From the NCBI RefSeq assembly GCF_003286085.1, contig NW_020825594.1:31317-95316 (forward strand): 64,000 nt of DNA, in the 5' to 3' direction. Of the stretch, positions 52,049-63,740 are shown piece after piece (positions within the stretch are counted from its first letter, which is position 1; each line of letters starts with the position of its first letter). The position numbers and the translations under genes were made by a program. The notes beneath the pieces are model-generated. The model ran no database searches. It was not told where the DNA came from and saw nothing but the letters and a program-made list of their open reading frames with translations. The DNA is from Drosophila persimilis. Its lineage: Eukaryota > Arthropoda > Insecta > Diptera > Drosophilidae.

Positions 52049-52337
52049 GGTGTAGGTGGTGTTGTTGGTGGCACTATGTTACTGTTGTTGTGGTTTCTGT
52101 GCATGTAGAGCGTTCAACCTCTGAACGGTACTCAGAACGAATCTCAGAAGGTAATTTGCCTGATATTAGAAGCATTCTCTCATGATCAGTCCGCTTATTT
52201 CTAAGCCGAGAGTCAGATGAACTATTCGCATTCATTATACCGTAGCTGATAAGCGAAGTTTTTATTGCCCTTCTGGTGCGGCTGTGCGCAGACTGAGGGG
52301 AATGTCTTGCCCGAAGGGCAGTGAATACAATTGTAAA

Positions 52338-53304
52338 CGAGGGGGAACGTTGCGGACACCGCAACTCTACAGTTATACCCGATACTAAGTCAGTATGGTT
52401 CTCCTCCGGCAGATGGCGCTAATATTAAACGACACGACAAAGAGTGTGTGCGAGAGAGACAGAAAATCAGTTTGAGCGTGACGTCGGGCGCTGCGTAGCC
52501 AGTGCAAATTGGTATGTTCCTTTTGGCTATAAAAATGACCTGATCTGATCCAAATTCAGCAACCTGATAGATATGGTCGTTCTCTATGATTCCGCGTTTT
52601 TAGTTTTCTCGAATCTGCAATATTGTTGATGCAAAAGATTTTCGTCCTTTGTGTGGGCGGAAGGGGGTGGGGTGAAATTTTGAGACAAACTCGTCTCGGT
52701 CCGATATATTAGGAGTGTAGATACCAAATTTGGTTGCTCTAGCTTTTAGAGTCTCTGAGATCTAGGCGCTAATGTTTTACTCTAAGCAAAGCCGCCTATG
52801 CTACGTGTGTGTTAGAGAGAGACAGGGCGAGAAAAAATGAAATTGTTTTCTTGATGCTGGCTATAATAATAATACGATCCAATTCAGATTCTGCAGTCTA
52901 AAAGATATGGTCATTCTCTACGATTCTGCGTTTTTGGTTTTATCGTATCTTTAAAAATGTGGATGCCACAGATTTTCGCCCTTTGTGGGAGCGGAAGTGG
53001 GCGGGGCAAAGTTTTGAAATATTTTTGTAGCAGTGACATATCACAGAAGTCTGGATCCAAAACATCGTTGCTCTAGCTCTTATAGTCTTTGAGCACTAGG
53101 CGCTGAAGGGGACCGACAGACGGACAGACGGACGGACGGACAGACGGACAGACGGACAGGGCTCAATCGACTCGGCTATTGATGCTGATCAAGAATATAT
53201 ATACTTTATAGGGTCGGAAACGATTCCTTCTGGACGTTACACACATCCACTTTCACCACAAATATAATATACCCCAATACTCATTTTGAGTATCGGGTAT
53301 AAAA
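52338..53304 (+). mobile_element. HINE copy j
   Basis: A 967-bp copy. Eight bases of the left hairpin arm are missing (AACGTTGCGGACACCGCAACTC region), so the 5' hairpin cannot form. One module is deleted. Its 3' end and junction with the downstream block are the same as for copy h. Confidence 0.92.
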
Positions 53305-54291
53305 CGAGGTGCGGGACGACCGGAATGGGCAGAGGCTCCTCCCGAATGGCGGACCAACGCGCCAGGTCGACAATTGCCCCGGGACCTCATATCCAACATC
53401 GCCGTATTCTTACGCGATCGCGCCTACCGACTGGGAGTCCGGCGACTGGAGGTCCATGACGGCACTTGCTTTCGCGATCACGGCGGACGCCACTGGTTTT
53501 TCAGAACCGAAACCCAACAACAACGACACAGCAGCAGCCAAAACGAGAGAGGAATACACCGAGGACCGAGAAAACAAAACGCAACAACAACGATGCAGCA
53601 GCAGCCAAAACGAAAGAGGAATACATCGAGGACCGAAAACCAACGGCATCAACGCAGCAACGGCGTGAATACACCGAGAAAACTAAACCCGACAACAACA
53701 ACGCAGCGGAAGCCAAAGAGAGAGAGAAATACACCAAGAGCCGAAACGGTAGCCAACAGCATCAATTCAGCGACAGCCGAAGAAGAGAAGCGCCGAAAAG
53801 ATAAGCCGCCAGCGTCAACGCAGCAACGAAGCGCTGGAACAGTAAGCCCACGGCATCAACGGCAGAAGAGAGACGCGGAAAACTAAAGCGAAGTAAGGAC
53901 GCACCAGCAGCGAGACAGAGAGACGAAAGGCACCGGCGCAGCGTAGACGCCGAACGACGGCGCCAGCCCTCTGCCGCGGCGAGAACAACGACGCTGGCCG
54001 CCCTCGCTGACGCTGGATCGGCAGAGCCAGCAGAACGCCGGCTCTGAGCTGGGAGAAGGAGAACGTGGATTAAAGAAAAGGTCGTTTTGAAGCAGTCTTA
54101 GGAGTCGGACTTGTTTGCGGACAAAATTCGAGGGGCGTACGAAAAGTAAGACACATGGCGGACCAGATCCACGCCAACGCGATCAGTGACACAGAGGAGA
54201 TCCTGCATCTACGCCGCACCCAGGGGGAAGAGGAGGCTTTCGACGAATATAAGCGTGGGAGTTCAGGGGTAAGCGAGTCTCTAGACGTGCA
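53305..54291 (+). other. Unidentified 5' region with conserved open frame, copy 2
   Basis: A near-identical copy of 43200-44186. The 170-codon frame is kept at 53374-53886 with very few changes, and the small frame near 54155 starts with ATG (MADQIHANAIS) where copy 1 has GTG. It is again cut by the gypsy LTR at exactly the same base (54292). See the first copy for content. Confidence 0.55.
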
Positions 54292-54821
54292 AGTTAACGT
54301 ACCCAATTCTATTGAGCTCTTATACGAGTTGTAAACAATCTTTGGCTTTCCAAAACGAAAACAATTTCAATCTTGGGCCTCCGCCTAATTGATTTCTAAG
54401 ATGTACAATCTCAAGTGCTCCCGCCGCAATCCCAAACTTTGACACTCGCCTAAATGGAAAACCAATGTTTGCCCACACCCGGCTTCTCATAAACAATCTC
54501 ACTCCCGGCTTTCTGCAGATCCTGCACTTTAGGCATTTTACAGTTCTCTCTTTGGATGACGAAATCCAATACTCGGGATGGCGAAATCAATTGAAATGTT
54601 TATAGAAAAACTATTCCCGAAAGGGATCAACGATGCAAAGATCAGAAAGTTCAAGTCAGTCTTGATCCAGAAGCGACACCGCAAAGTCGAGCTAAAAATT
54701 AAGATCGCGCAAACCCTTTGTCCGGAATCCTTTGTGACCCTCTACTTAAATCTATATCTGTGAAGTTAGAAGTAAAATAAAACTTTTTAAAAACGCAATC
54801 CGCTACCGCAGTTATTTAATT
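54292..54821 (+). repeat. 5' LTR of gypsy-like errantivirus, copy 2
   Basis: It is 530 bp, like copy 1, with only one or a few base differences (for example C for T near 54502). It has the same AGTTAAC start, AATAAA signal and internal 61-codon frame (54578-54763). Confidence 0.92.
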
Positions 54822-55321
54822 GGCGCCCAACGTGGGGCGACGTTGTATAAAAAGCACCGAATAATAAAAGTGTTGCGTCGTGCCGAAACCCGAAGGACAA
54901 TTAATTAATGGAATAAATCATTCAATTAAAAAAACGCGGAGTGACTGTGAGATATAAGATAAGAAAAAGTGAGATAAAAAGGAAACAAACCGGAGCTTAG
55001 GGTGTGAAAAAATAAATACATTAAAAGCCAATCAAGACAATTCAAAAATACAAAAAAACCAAAGTTTTTAAACAACACCAACCAAAACAAAACACAAAGA
55101 AAGTGAAACTATCAGCTAAACCAAAGAAGGAAGACCCCCAGAAGAGCCAGTTAAACAACAAAGAAATTTAAGAAGGAAGACCCGTTCGAAGATCTGTCAG
55201 CCAAACTAAGAAGGACGACCCCTACCGGATAGTTCGTGAGCAAAAGTTGTAGTAATAAATATATAAGTTCAATTAGGTTATATTAGATTATAAAAACAAA
55301 CATATAAGAAAAATTTAAGGT

Positions 55322-56529
55322 GGATCAACTAACTTTAGATTTTGAAAAACTAAAAATGATTACCTCACAAACAATTGGTCAAACAATTGATAGCACTTCA
55401 AATTTCACAAGTACAGGAGCCAATTGTAAATTTAAAACAACAAATAGAAACTAAATCCGATCAGGTATCAGATTATCAGGCAGAAACAATAGACGAAAGA
55501 ATAAAATATCACACCACATTAAAGGTAATAGAATCCCTACCAATTTTCAATGGTGGATTAAACCAATACGGAGGATGGAGGGAAGCTGCAGAAACTGCAG
55601 TGAAATTATATAAGAAAGGAAGTAAGCAATATTATATTGGCTTAACAATTTTGAGAAACAAAATAACAGGACCAGCACATGACGCACTGACCAACCACGG
55701 GACAGTTTTAAATGTTGATGCCATACTTTCACGACTTGACTTTGTTTACAGTGACAAGAGACCAATTTACATAATAGAACAGGAGTTAAGCGTTCTCCGA
55801 CAAGGGAACCTTCAATAATAGATTTCTATAACGAGGTTAACAAGAAAATGACCTTGTTAATAAATAAGACAATAATGACTCACGGAAAGGACAGTGAAAT
55901 CACAAAAGAATAAAAAAAAAAAAATTAGAGACAATGCCTTACGCATTTTTGTCACTGGCCTAAACGGCGGCATTGCAGAAATCCTATTTTCATTGAATCC
56001 CCCAGATTTACCGAATGCCTTGGCAAAGGTACAGGAATAGCAATCAAATAACATTCGGGCCCAATTTGCCTACCAATTCAGTGGCCCCAGAAATTCAGGG
56101 AATAATAATTACAATACATTAAGATTCAACAAACGACAACCAAGGACTAATAGTTCACCATTCGACCAAAAAAGGGATTTTCAGAGGAATAACATGTCAT
56201 GGGGACAACCCTATTTCTTGGGTAGTAGACAACAAAATCAGGCCCCAGAACCAATGGATGTAGACGAATCGATACAAATCCAGAACCGACAGAACAGCAA
56301 TCAAATCAGGGGAAATAATAATAATAATAATAATAGAAATTATCGGGAGAATACTAATGGTTATTATAGGAGAAATAATAACAATTATAACCAAGCTCAG
56401 CATTTTAGGGCAAACGTAGTACCGAATAATCAGTCTAACGCAAATCAACCGCAGAAACGAAAGCCAAATGAAATGTCGGAACAACCGGCTAATAAAGCAA
56501 CAATACGGGAGCAACTTCCTGTTATGTAA
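55322..56529 (+). pseudogene. gag: Errantivirus gag, copy 2, broken
   Basis: It is homologous to 45263-46507. Differences include a deletion of about 20 bp near 55374, a one-base deletion near 55812 that stops the frame, an A-run expansion near 55912-55923 and a TAG near 56038. The Asn-rich tail has three extra AAT units near 56325. At about 56500 the end of gag is deleted relative to copy 1. Confidence 0.9.
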
Positions 56530-56820
56530 AAAAGGGAATTTACGAAAATAAAAAAGAATTATCAATTTATAAGAAAGTTGCTACAGTAAATGGGTTTTCA
56601 ATAATTAAATATTTCCATAATATAACTATTTTCAACACAAAACAAGTGATTTACGAAATAGATGGAATGGAGGCAGATTTACTAATAGGATTTAACCTAT
56701 TAAAGAAAATCGGAGCTGTTATTGATACAGGAAAGGGGACTTTAAGTTATAAAGACAATGAAGAGAAACTAATATATGACGAGGTCCTTTCTTTAAACAA
56801 ATTAACCTCTATAGAAGGAA

Positions 56821-57929
56821 CGAGGGGGAACGTTGTGAGTTGCTGCGGACACCGCAACTCTACAGTTATACCCGATACTAAGTCAGTATGGCTCTCCTCC
56901 GGCAGATGGCGCTAATATTAAACGACACGACAAAGAGTGTGTGCGAGAGAGACAGAAAATCAGTTTGAGCGTGACGTCGGGCGCTGCGTAGCCAGTGCAA
57001 ATTGGTTTGTTCCTTTTGGCTATAAAAATGACCTGATCTGATCCAAATTCAGCAACCTGATAGATATGGTCATTATCTATGATTCTGCGTTTTTAGTTTT
57101 CTCGAATCTGCAATATTGTTGATGCAAAAGATTTTCGTCCTTTGTGTGGGCGGAAGGGGGTGGGGCGAAATTTTGAGATATACGTTTTATAGTGAGATCT
57201 AACAGGAGTGCGGATACTAAATTTGGTTACTCTAGCCTTAATAGTCTCTGAGATTTGTGAATATCCCCAGATTTTCATCCTTTGCGGGGTCGGAAGGGGG
57301 TGTGGCGAAATTTTGAAACAAACTCGTCTCGGTCTGATATATTAGGAGTGTGGATACCAAATTTGGTTGCTCTAGCTTTTATAGTCTCTGAGATCTAGGC
57401 GCTAATGTTTTACTCTAAGCAAAGCCGCCTATGCTACGTGAGTGTTAGAGAGAGACAGGGCGAGAAAAAATGAAATTGTTTTCTTGATGCTGGCTATAAT
57501 AATGATACGATCCAATTCAGATTCTGCAGTCTAAAAGATATGGTCATTCTCTACGATTCTGCGTTTTTGGTTTTATCGTATCTTTAAAAATGTGGATGCC
57601 ACAGATTTTCGTCCTTTGTGGGGGCGGAAGTGGGCGGGGTAAAGTTTTGAAATATTTTTGTAGCAGTGACATATCACAGAAGTCTGGATCCAAAACATTG
57701 TTGCTCTAGCTCTTATAGTCTTTGAGCACTAGGCGCTGAAGGGGACGGACAGACGGACAGACGGACGGACGGACAGACAGACATGGCTCAATCGACTCGG
57801 CTATTGATGCTGATCAAGAATATATATACTTTATAGGATCGGAAACGATTCCTTCTGGACGTTACACACATCCACTTTTACCACAAATATAATATACCCC
57901 AATACTCATTTTGAGTATCGGGTATAAAA
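56821..57929 (+). mobile_element. HINE copy k, inside gypsy protease
   Basis: A full 1.11-kb copy with both hairpins. It was inserted in an A-rich site of pol. The viral sequence continues directly after GTATAAAA. It is very similar to copies l and m. Confidence 0.94.
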
Positions 57930-58425
57930 AATGAAATTGTATAACACAATAACCTACAAAGAGGACAATTTAGAAAATCTCAGAGAGAAAATGGTATCTA
58001 TCATCGAAGAAGACCATGCCAATATAAATTTACAGTTACCGTTCAGAACGGATATAAAGGGAGAGATTAACACTGAACATGATAGACCGGTATATGGCAA
58101 GCAGTATCCATACGCTTATTCGGTTAACGATTTCGTTAATAACGAAATAGTAAAATGTTAGATGAAGGTATAATCAGACCTAGTAAAAGCCCATATAATT
58201 CACCGGTAATAGTAGTACCAAAGAAGGGAATATATGAGGACGGAACTCCTAAACATAGATTAGTAATAGACTTTAAGAAACTTAATGAAAACACCATACC
58301 GGATAGATACCCTATGCAAGATCCTTCAGTAATCCTTGCCAATTTAGGTAAGGCAAAGTATTTCTCGGCCATTGATTTAGAGTCAGGTTTCTATCAGATT
58401 TTAATGAGGGAATCAGATATTGAAA

Positions 58426-59558
58426 CGAGGGGGAACGTTGTGAGTTGCTGCGGACACCGCAACTCTACAGTTATACCCGATACTAAGTCAGTATGGCTCT
58501 CCTCCGGCAGACGCCGCTAATATTAAACGACACGACAAAGAGTGTGTGCGAGAGAGACAGAAAATCAGTTTGAGCGTGACGTCGGGCGCTGCGTAGCCAG
58601 TGCAAATTGGTTTGTTCCTTTTGGCTATAAAAATGACCTGATCTGATCCAAATTCAGCAACCTGATAGATATGGTCATTATCTATGATTCTGCGTTTTTA
58701 GTTTTCTCGAATCTGCAATATTGTTGATGCAAAAGATTTTCGTCCTTTGTGTGGGCGGAAGGGGGTGGGGCGAAATTTTGAGATATACGTTTTATAGTGA
58801 GATCTAACAGGAGTACGGACACTAAATTTGGTTACTCTAGCCTTAATACTCTCTGAGATTTGAGAATATCCCCAGATTTGCATACTTTGCGGGGGCGGAA
58901 GGGGGTGTGGCGAAATTTTGAAACAAACTCGTCTCGGTCTGATATATTAGAAGTGTGGATACCAAATTTGGTTGCTCTAGCTTTTATAGTCTCTGAGATC
59001 TAGGCGCTAATGTTTTACTCTAAGCAAAGCCGCCTATGCTACGTGAGTGTTAGAGAGAGACAGGGCGAGAAAAAATGAAATTGTTTTCTTGATGCTGGCT
59101 ATAATAATGATACGATCCAATTCAGATTCTGCAGGCTAAAAGATATGGTCATTCTCTACGATTCTGCGTTTTTGGTTTTATCGTATCTTTAAAAATGTGG
59201 ATGCCACAGATTTTCGTCCTTTGTGGGGGCGGAAGTGGGCGGGGTAAAGTTTTGAAATATTTTTGTAGCAGTGACATATCACAGAAGTCTGGATCCAAAA
59301 CATCGTTGCTCTAGCTCTTATAGTCTTTGAGCATTAGCCGCTGAAGGGGACGGACAGACGGACAGACGGACGGACGGACAGACGGACGGACGGACAGACG
59401 GACAGACAGACATGGCTCAATCGACTCGGCTATTGATGCTGATCAAGAATATATAAACTTTATGGGGTCGGAAACGATTCCTTCTGGACGTTACACACAT
59501 CCACTTTTATCACAAATCTAATATACCCCAATACTCATTTTGAGTATCGGGTATAAAA
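58426..59558 (+). mobile_element. HINE copy l, inside gypsy RT
   Basis: A full 1.13-kb copy. The RT reading on the two sides fits together without loss or duplication beyond the A residues at the junction, which shows clean insertion between A and A (T and T on the other strand). The microsatellite is at 59350-59408. Confidence 0.94.
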
Positions 59559-61795
59559 ACATCTTTTTCCATAAATAACGGCAAATATGAATTTCTAAGA
59601 ATGCCTATGGGATTGACGAACGCTCCCAGAATTTTCCAAAGGGCAATGGACGATATACTTAGAGAACAAGTTGGGAAAACTTGTCACGTCTATATGGACG
59701 ATATAATAATATTTTCAAAAACTATAGAACAACATTATAAAGATCTAATTCATATAATACAGATATTGCAAAACGCTAACATGAAAATTTCCCTAGAAAA
59801 GTCTAAATTCTTTCAATTGGAAACCAAATTTCTGGGATACATTGTTTCCCAAAATATCATTAAAACAGATCCAGACAAAATCTCCACAATACAAAACTAT
59901 CCAATTCCTAAAAATATCAGAGAGCTACGTAGCTTCTTAGGACTAACAGGGTATTACAGAAAATTTGTCCGAAATTATGCTACAATTGCCAAACCATTAA
60001 CCAAATATCTGAGTGGAGTAAATGGGAAAGTTTCACGAAGGGCATCCAAGAAAACATTAATACAGCTGGATGAACCAGCAATTGGAGCATTTAATAATTT
60101 AAAGGACAGTTTAATAGCACATATTGAATTAGTACAACCAGATGACAATAAAAAGTTCACATTAACCACAGATGCATCGGACATAGCAATAGGTGCAGTT
60201 TTGTCGCAAGATGGGAATCCCATAACATTTATTTCTAAAACTTTAAGTAAAACCCAGCAATTATATGCTACTAATAAAAAGGAATTATTAGCTATTGTAT
60301 GGGCATTAAAAAATTTGAGAAATTATTTATACGGAGTGAGTGGAATTGAAATACATACAGATCACCAACCTTTGTCCTTTGCAATGTCGCAAAAAAATCC
60401 AAATGTTGAAATGAAACGTTGGTATTAGAAAGTTTCACACCAAATATCATTTATAAGCCAGGCTCAACTAACGTAGTAGCGGACGCCTTATCTCGGATTA
60501 AAATAAATCATATGACAGATAGTGATGTCGACCAGACAGAATCAGAATAAGACATAAATACTCAGCATTCAGCAGAGAGTAGTTTTGAAAACGTCATTCA
60601 AGAGACTAGCAAGCCTCTAAACCAATTTAAACAGCAGCTACTATTAGCGCAAGGGAGATTCACAGTTCATGAGTTAGTAAGAGTTTATGAAAATACCCGA
60701 CATATTATTGAATTTGATACGGTTGACAATCTGATAATCATTTTAAAAGAATTTATTCAGCCTCACTTAACCACAGGAATACACTGCACTTTAGAAGATT
60801 TATACCTTATCCAAAATAAGCTAAAGGAAAACTTCATAAATAAATTTCTCTTCACGAGAAAGTTCCTCCAAGATGTAGTAAATTCAGAAGATAAAGCTAT
60901 AATTATAGAAGAAACACATTGCAGAGCCCATAGAGGACTAGATGAAAATTACAAACATATAACTAAGCTGTATTATTGGCCAAACCTGCACAAAAAAATT
61001 AAAAGAATATATAAAAAATTGTGAGATCTGTAACAAAAACAAATATCACAGACACCCTGTAAAAATTCCAATTGGGGAAGCTCCCATTCCAGCAAAAGAA
61101 GGAGATCATTACACTTAGACATATACTATGCCCAAAACCTAACATTCATAACTTGTATAGATTCTTATTCCAAATACTTGGTGGTCAAGGAAATTCAAAG
61201 TAAATTAAACATTGAAAATAAGGTAATGGAAATTTTGCAACACTTTCCGTTAGCAACATCATTAATGACTGACAACGAACCAAGCTTTACTTCAGCACAA
61301 TTTAGATCATTCATACAAAGAAGTAACTTAACTATTTATTATGCTGATCCCAGACACAGCACCTCAAATGGTCAGGTAGAAAGGGTACATTCCACACTAA
61401 CAGAAATAGCGCGGTGCATCAAGGATGAACTAAATCTAACAGATTATTCAGAAATAATAATAAGGGCGGCACTGAAATATAACCTGACGATACATTCAAT
61501 GACCAAACAAATGCCATATGACATATTATATAACAAAATAGAACACAAACATAATCCAATATTACTTAAGGAAGCTCAGACCAAAATGCTTAAGCTACAT
61601 AACAAAGATAGAAGAGAAAAAGATTATAAAATAGGAGAAGTAGTTTATGAAAAGAAATTCGGGGAAAGAAATAAACTTCAATCCCGATACAAAAAGCAGG
61701 TAGTTAAGGAAAATCGACCGAATAAAATTATAATCAACAATAGAAACAGAATTATACATAAAGATAACATCAAATATTAAATATTTTTCCAGAAA

Positions 61796-62200
61796 ATGTA
61801 TGCGAATATACTTATACTGACTTTTGTTATATTGACGACTTCGGAAGTAATTGACTATACGCATAGTGACTATCTATTGCTCAAAGACGACAGAGACGTT
61901 TACACTTATGAAACATACGCTGAACTTTTCCATATTACTAATTTGAGTTTTTATAGAGAGATAATTGATAAAGAATCCAAATATGTCAACAAATCAATTA
62001 ATTCAGACGATGAGTGGGAAATATTAATGGACTATTAATATTAATAGTCTATTAAAATTAATGATTTCAGAATTAGTTCCAAAACGGAATGAAAGGGGAA
62101 TTAATGAATTAGGTACCATTTGGAAATGGATAGCAGGCAGCCCTGATCATGACGACTTTTTGAAAATACAAAATAAAGTAAACGAATTAACTGAAAATAA
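61796..62200 (+). pseudogene. env: Errantivirus env 5' part, copy 2, cut by HINE m
   Basis: It starts with ATG at 61796 and a hydrophobic signal sequence, and the frame stays open to 62038. After a break it continues at 62061-62200 with the GTIWKWIAGSPDHDDF block, a motif highly typical of Drosophila errantivirus Env near the cleavage/fusion region. Most of the ectodomain and the membrane anchor are missing. The part between 62038 and 62061 indicates an internal deletion. The rest of env does not follow HINE m. Confidence 0.85.
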
Positions 62201-63308
62201 CGAGGGGGAACGTTGTGAGTTGCTGCGGACACCGCAACTCTACAGTTATACCCGATACTAAGTCAGTATGGCTCTCCTCCGGCAGCGCCGCTAATATTAA
62301 ACGACACGACAAAGAGTGCGTGCGAGAGAGACAGAAAATCAGTCTGAGCGTGACGTCGGGCGCTGCGTAGCCAATGCAAATTGATTTGTTCCTTTTGGCT
62401 ACAAAAATTATCTGATCTGATCCAGATTCAGCAATCTGATAGATATGGTCATTATCTATGATTCTGCGTTTTTAGTTTTCTCAAATCTGCAATATTGTGG
62501 ATGCAACAGATTTTCGTCCTTTGTGAGGGCGGAAGGGGGTGGGGCGAAATTTTGAGATATACGTTTTATAGTGAGATCTAACAGGAGTGCGGATACTAAA
62601 TTTGGTTACTCTAGCTTTAATAGTCTCTGAGATTTGTGAATATCCCCAGATTTACATCCTTTGCGGGGGCGGAAGGGGGTGTGGCGAAATTTTGAAACAA
62701 ACTCGTCTCGGTCCGATATATTAGGAGTGTGGATACCAAATTTGGTTGCTCTAGCTTTTATAGTCTCTGAGATCTAGGCGCTAATGTTTTACTCTAAGCA
62801 AAGCCGCCTATGCTACGTGTGTGTTAGAGAGAGACAGGGCGAGAAAAAATGAAATTGTTTTCTTGATGCTGGCTATAATAATAATACGATCCAATTCAGA
62901 TTCCGTAGTCTCAAAGATATCGTCATTCTCTACGATTCTGCGTTTTTGGTTTTCTCGTATGTTTAAAATTGTGGATGCCACAGATTTTCGCCCTTTGTGG
63001 GAGCGGAAGTGGGCGGGGCAAAGTTTTGAAATATTTTTGGAGCAGTGACATATCACAGAAGTCTGGATCCAAAACATCTTTGTTTTAGCTCTTATAGTCT
63101 TTGAGCATTAGGCGCTGAAGGAGACGGACAGACGGACAGACGGACGGACGGACAGACAGACATGGCTCAATCGACTCGGCTATTGATGCTGATCAAGAAT
63201 ATATATACTTTATGGGGTCGGAAACGATTCCTTCTGGACGTTACACACATCCATTTTCACCGCAAATCTAATATACCCCAATACTCATTTTGAGTATCGG
63301 GTATAAAA
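62201..63308 (+). mobile_element. HINE copy m, at a rearrangement junction
   Basis: A full 1.11-kb copy. The left flank is plus-strand env of the gypsy-like virus; the right flank is the minus-strand LTR of the same virus. An insertion should have matching flanks, so two HINEs probably recombined here. One small deletion (GGCAGCGCCGC near 62281) distinguishes it. Confidence 0.93.
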
Positions 63309-63553
63309 ATGCCTAAAGTGCAGGATCTGCAGAAAGCCGGGTGTGAGATTGTTTATGAGAAGCCGGGTGTGGGCAAACATTGGTTTTCCATTTAGGCGAG
63401 TGTCAAAGATTGGGATTGCGGCGGGAGCCCTTGAGATTGTACATCTTAGAAATCAATTAGGCGGAGGCCCAAGATTGAAATTGTTTTCGTTTTGGAAAGC
63501 CAAAGATTGTTTACAACTCGTAAAAGAGCTCAATAGAATTGGGTACGTTAACT
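63309..63553 (-). repeat. Inverted 3' LTR fragment of the gypsy-like errantivirus
   Basis: The complement of 44187-44431, the first 245 bp of the LTR. On the minus strand it follows a polypurine tract (AAGAATGGGGGG, 63565-63554) and starts AGTTAACGTACCC at 63553, so it is the 3' LTR of an inverted copy. Confidence 0.93.
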
Positions 63554-63740
63554 CCCCCCATTCTTAAATGTTTCGTCCCGATACATTTTGAAGTTCTGAT
63601 TGAGCTCTAATTTCTTCTGACAGTATTTGAATGTTGCTTTCCACTATTTCTTCTGACGGTATTCTTATTGATTTAATAAGTACAAATTTGGTTAATTTAT
63701 AGCCGAGTAAAATAACATTATCAATATCAAAATGATTAAA
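63554..63740 (-). pseudogene. env: Env C-terminal end of the inverted gypsy-like virus
   Basis: On the minus strand the frame from 63740 reads NVILLGYKLTKFVLIKSI..., a short hydrophobic part and a charged tail, ending with TAA at 63566-63564 just before the polypurine tract. Its position directly upstream of a 3' LTR identifies it as the env 3' end. It is joined at 63740/63741 to jockey ORF2 sequence in the same reading frame by chance. Confidence 0.7.

Larger units (their letters stand above)
47642..52337 (-). mobile_element. Jockey-clade non-LTR retrotransposon, minus strand
   Basis: Read on the minus strand: a short leader (52337-52049), gag (52048-50344) and ORF2 (about 50300-47674), a nearly full-length element. 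Both reading frames are broken. No poly-A tail is seen at 47642, so the extreme 3' end is missing or was replaced by the neighbouring HINE. It is bounded on both sides by complete HINEs. A 260-bp stretch of its ORF2 end is found again without any difference at 63741-64000. Confidence 0.9.
56530..61780 (+). pseudogene. pol: Errantivirus pol, copy 2, split by two HINEs and broken
   Basis: The pieces are as follows. The protease end is at 56646-56820 (LLIGFNLLKKIGAVID). HINE k follows. The RT N-terminal part is at 57931-58425 (RPSKSPYNSPVIVVPKKG, HRLVIDFKKLN near 58253), with a frame break near 58157. HINE l lies between palm motifs. The RT continues at 59560-60000 (LRMPMGLTNAP, CHVYMDDIIIF near 59690, LGLTGYYRKF). 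RNase H is at about 60150-60430 (LTTDASDIAIGAVL). The frame breaks near 60425, then a degraded stretch with the integrase zinc region (about 60900-61030, with stops) leads to an integrase core at 61178-61780 (SLMTDNEPSFTS, NGQVERVHSTLTE). The first integrase Asp region near 61115 is frameshifted. It would reverse-transcribe and integrate the virus; this copy cannot. Confidence 0.9.
54292..62200 (+). mobile_element. Gypsy-like errantivirus, copy 2, interrupted by two HINEs and cut in env
   Basis: Order: LTR (54292-54821), tRNA-Lys primer site (54821-54838), leader, gag, protease, RT, RNase H, integrase and the start of env, cut at 62200 by HINE copy m. HINEs k and l (1.1 kb each) sit in pol, both inserted between A residues. 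Many indels and stops break each gene. It is the same virus as copy 1 and, in its LTR and gag, nearly identical to it. Confidence 0.92.

Noticed and set aside
18838-63077. Short frames in many HINEs that share a peptide containing TPFRPHKGRKS
   Set aside because: They recur because the repeat itself recurs. They lie antisense in the modules, differ by frameshifts and stops between copies, and have no domain. The HINEs appear non-coding.
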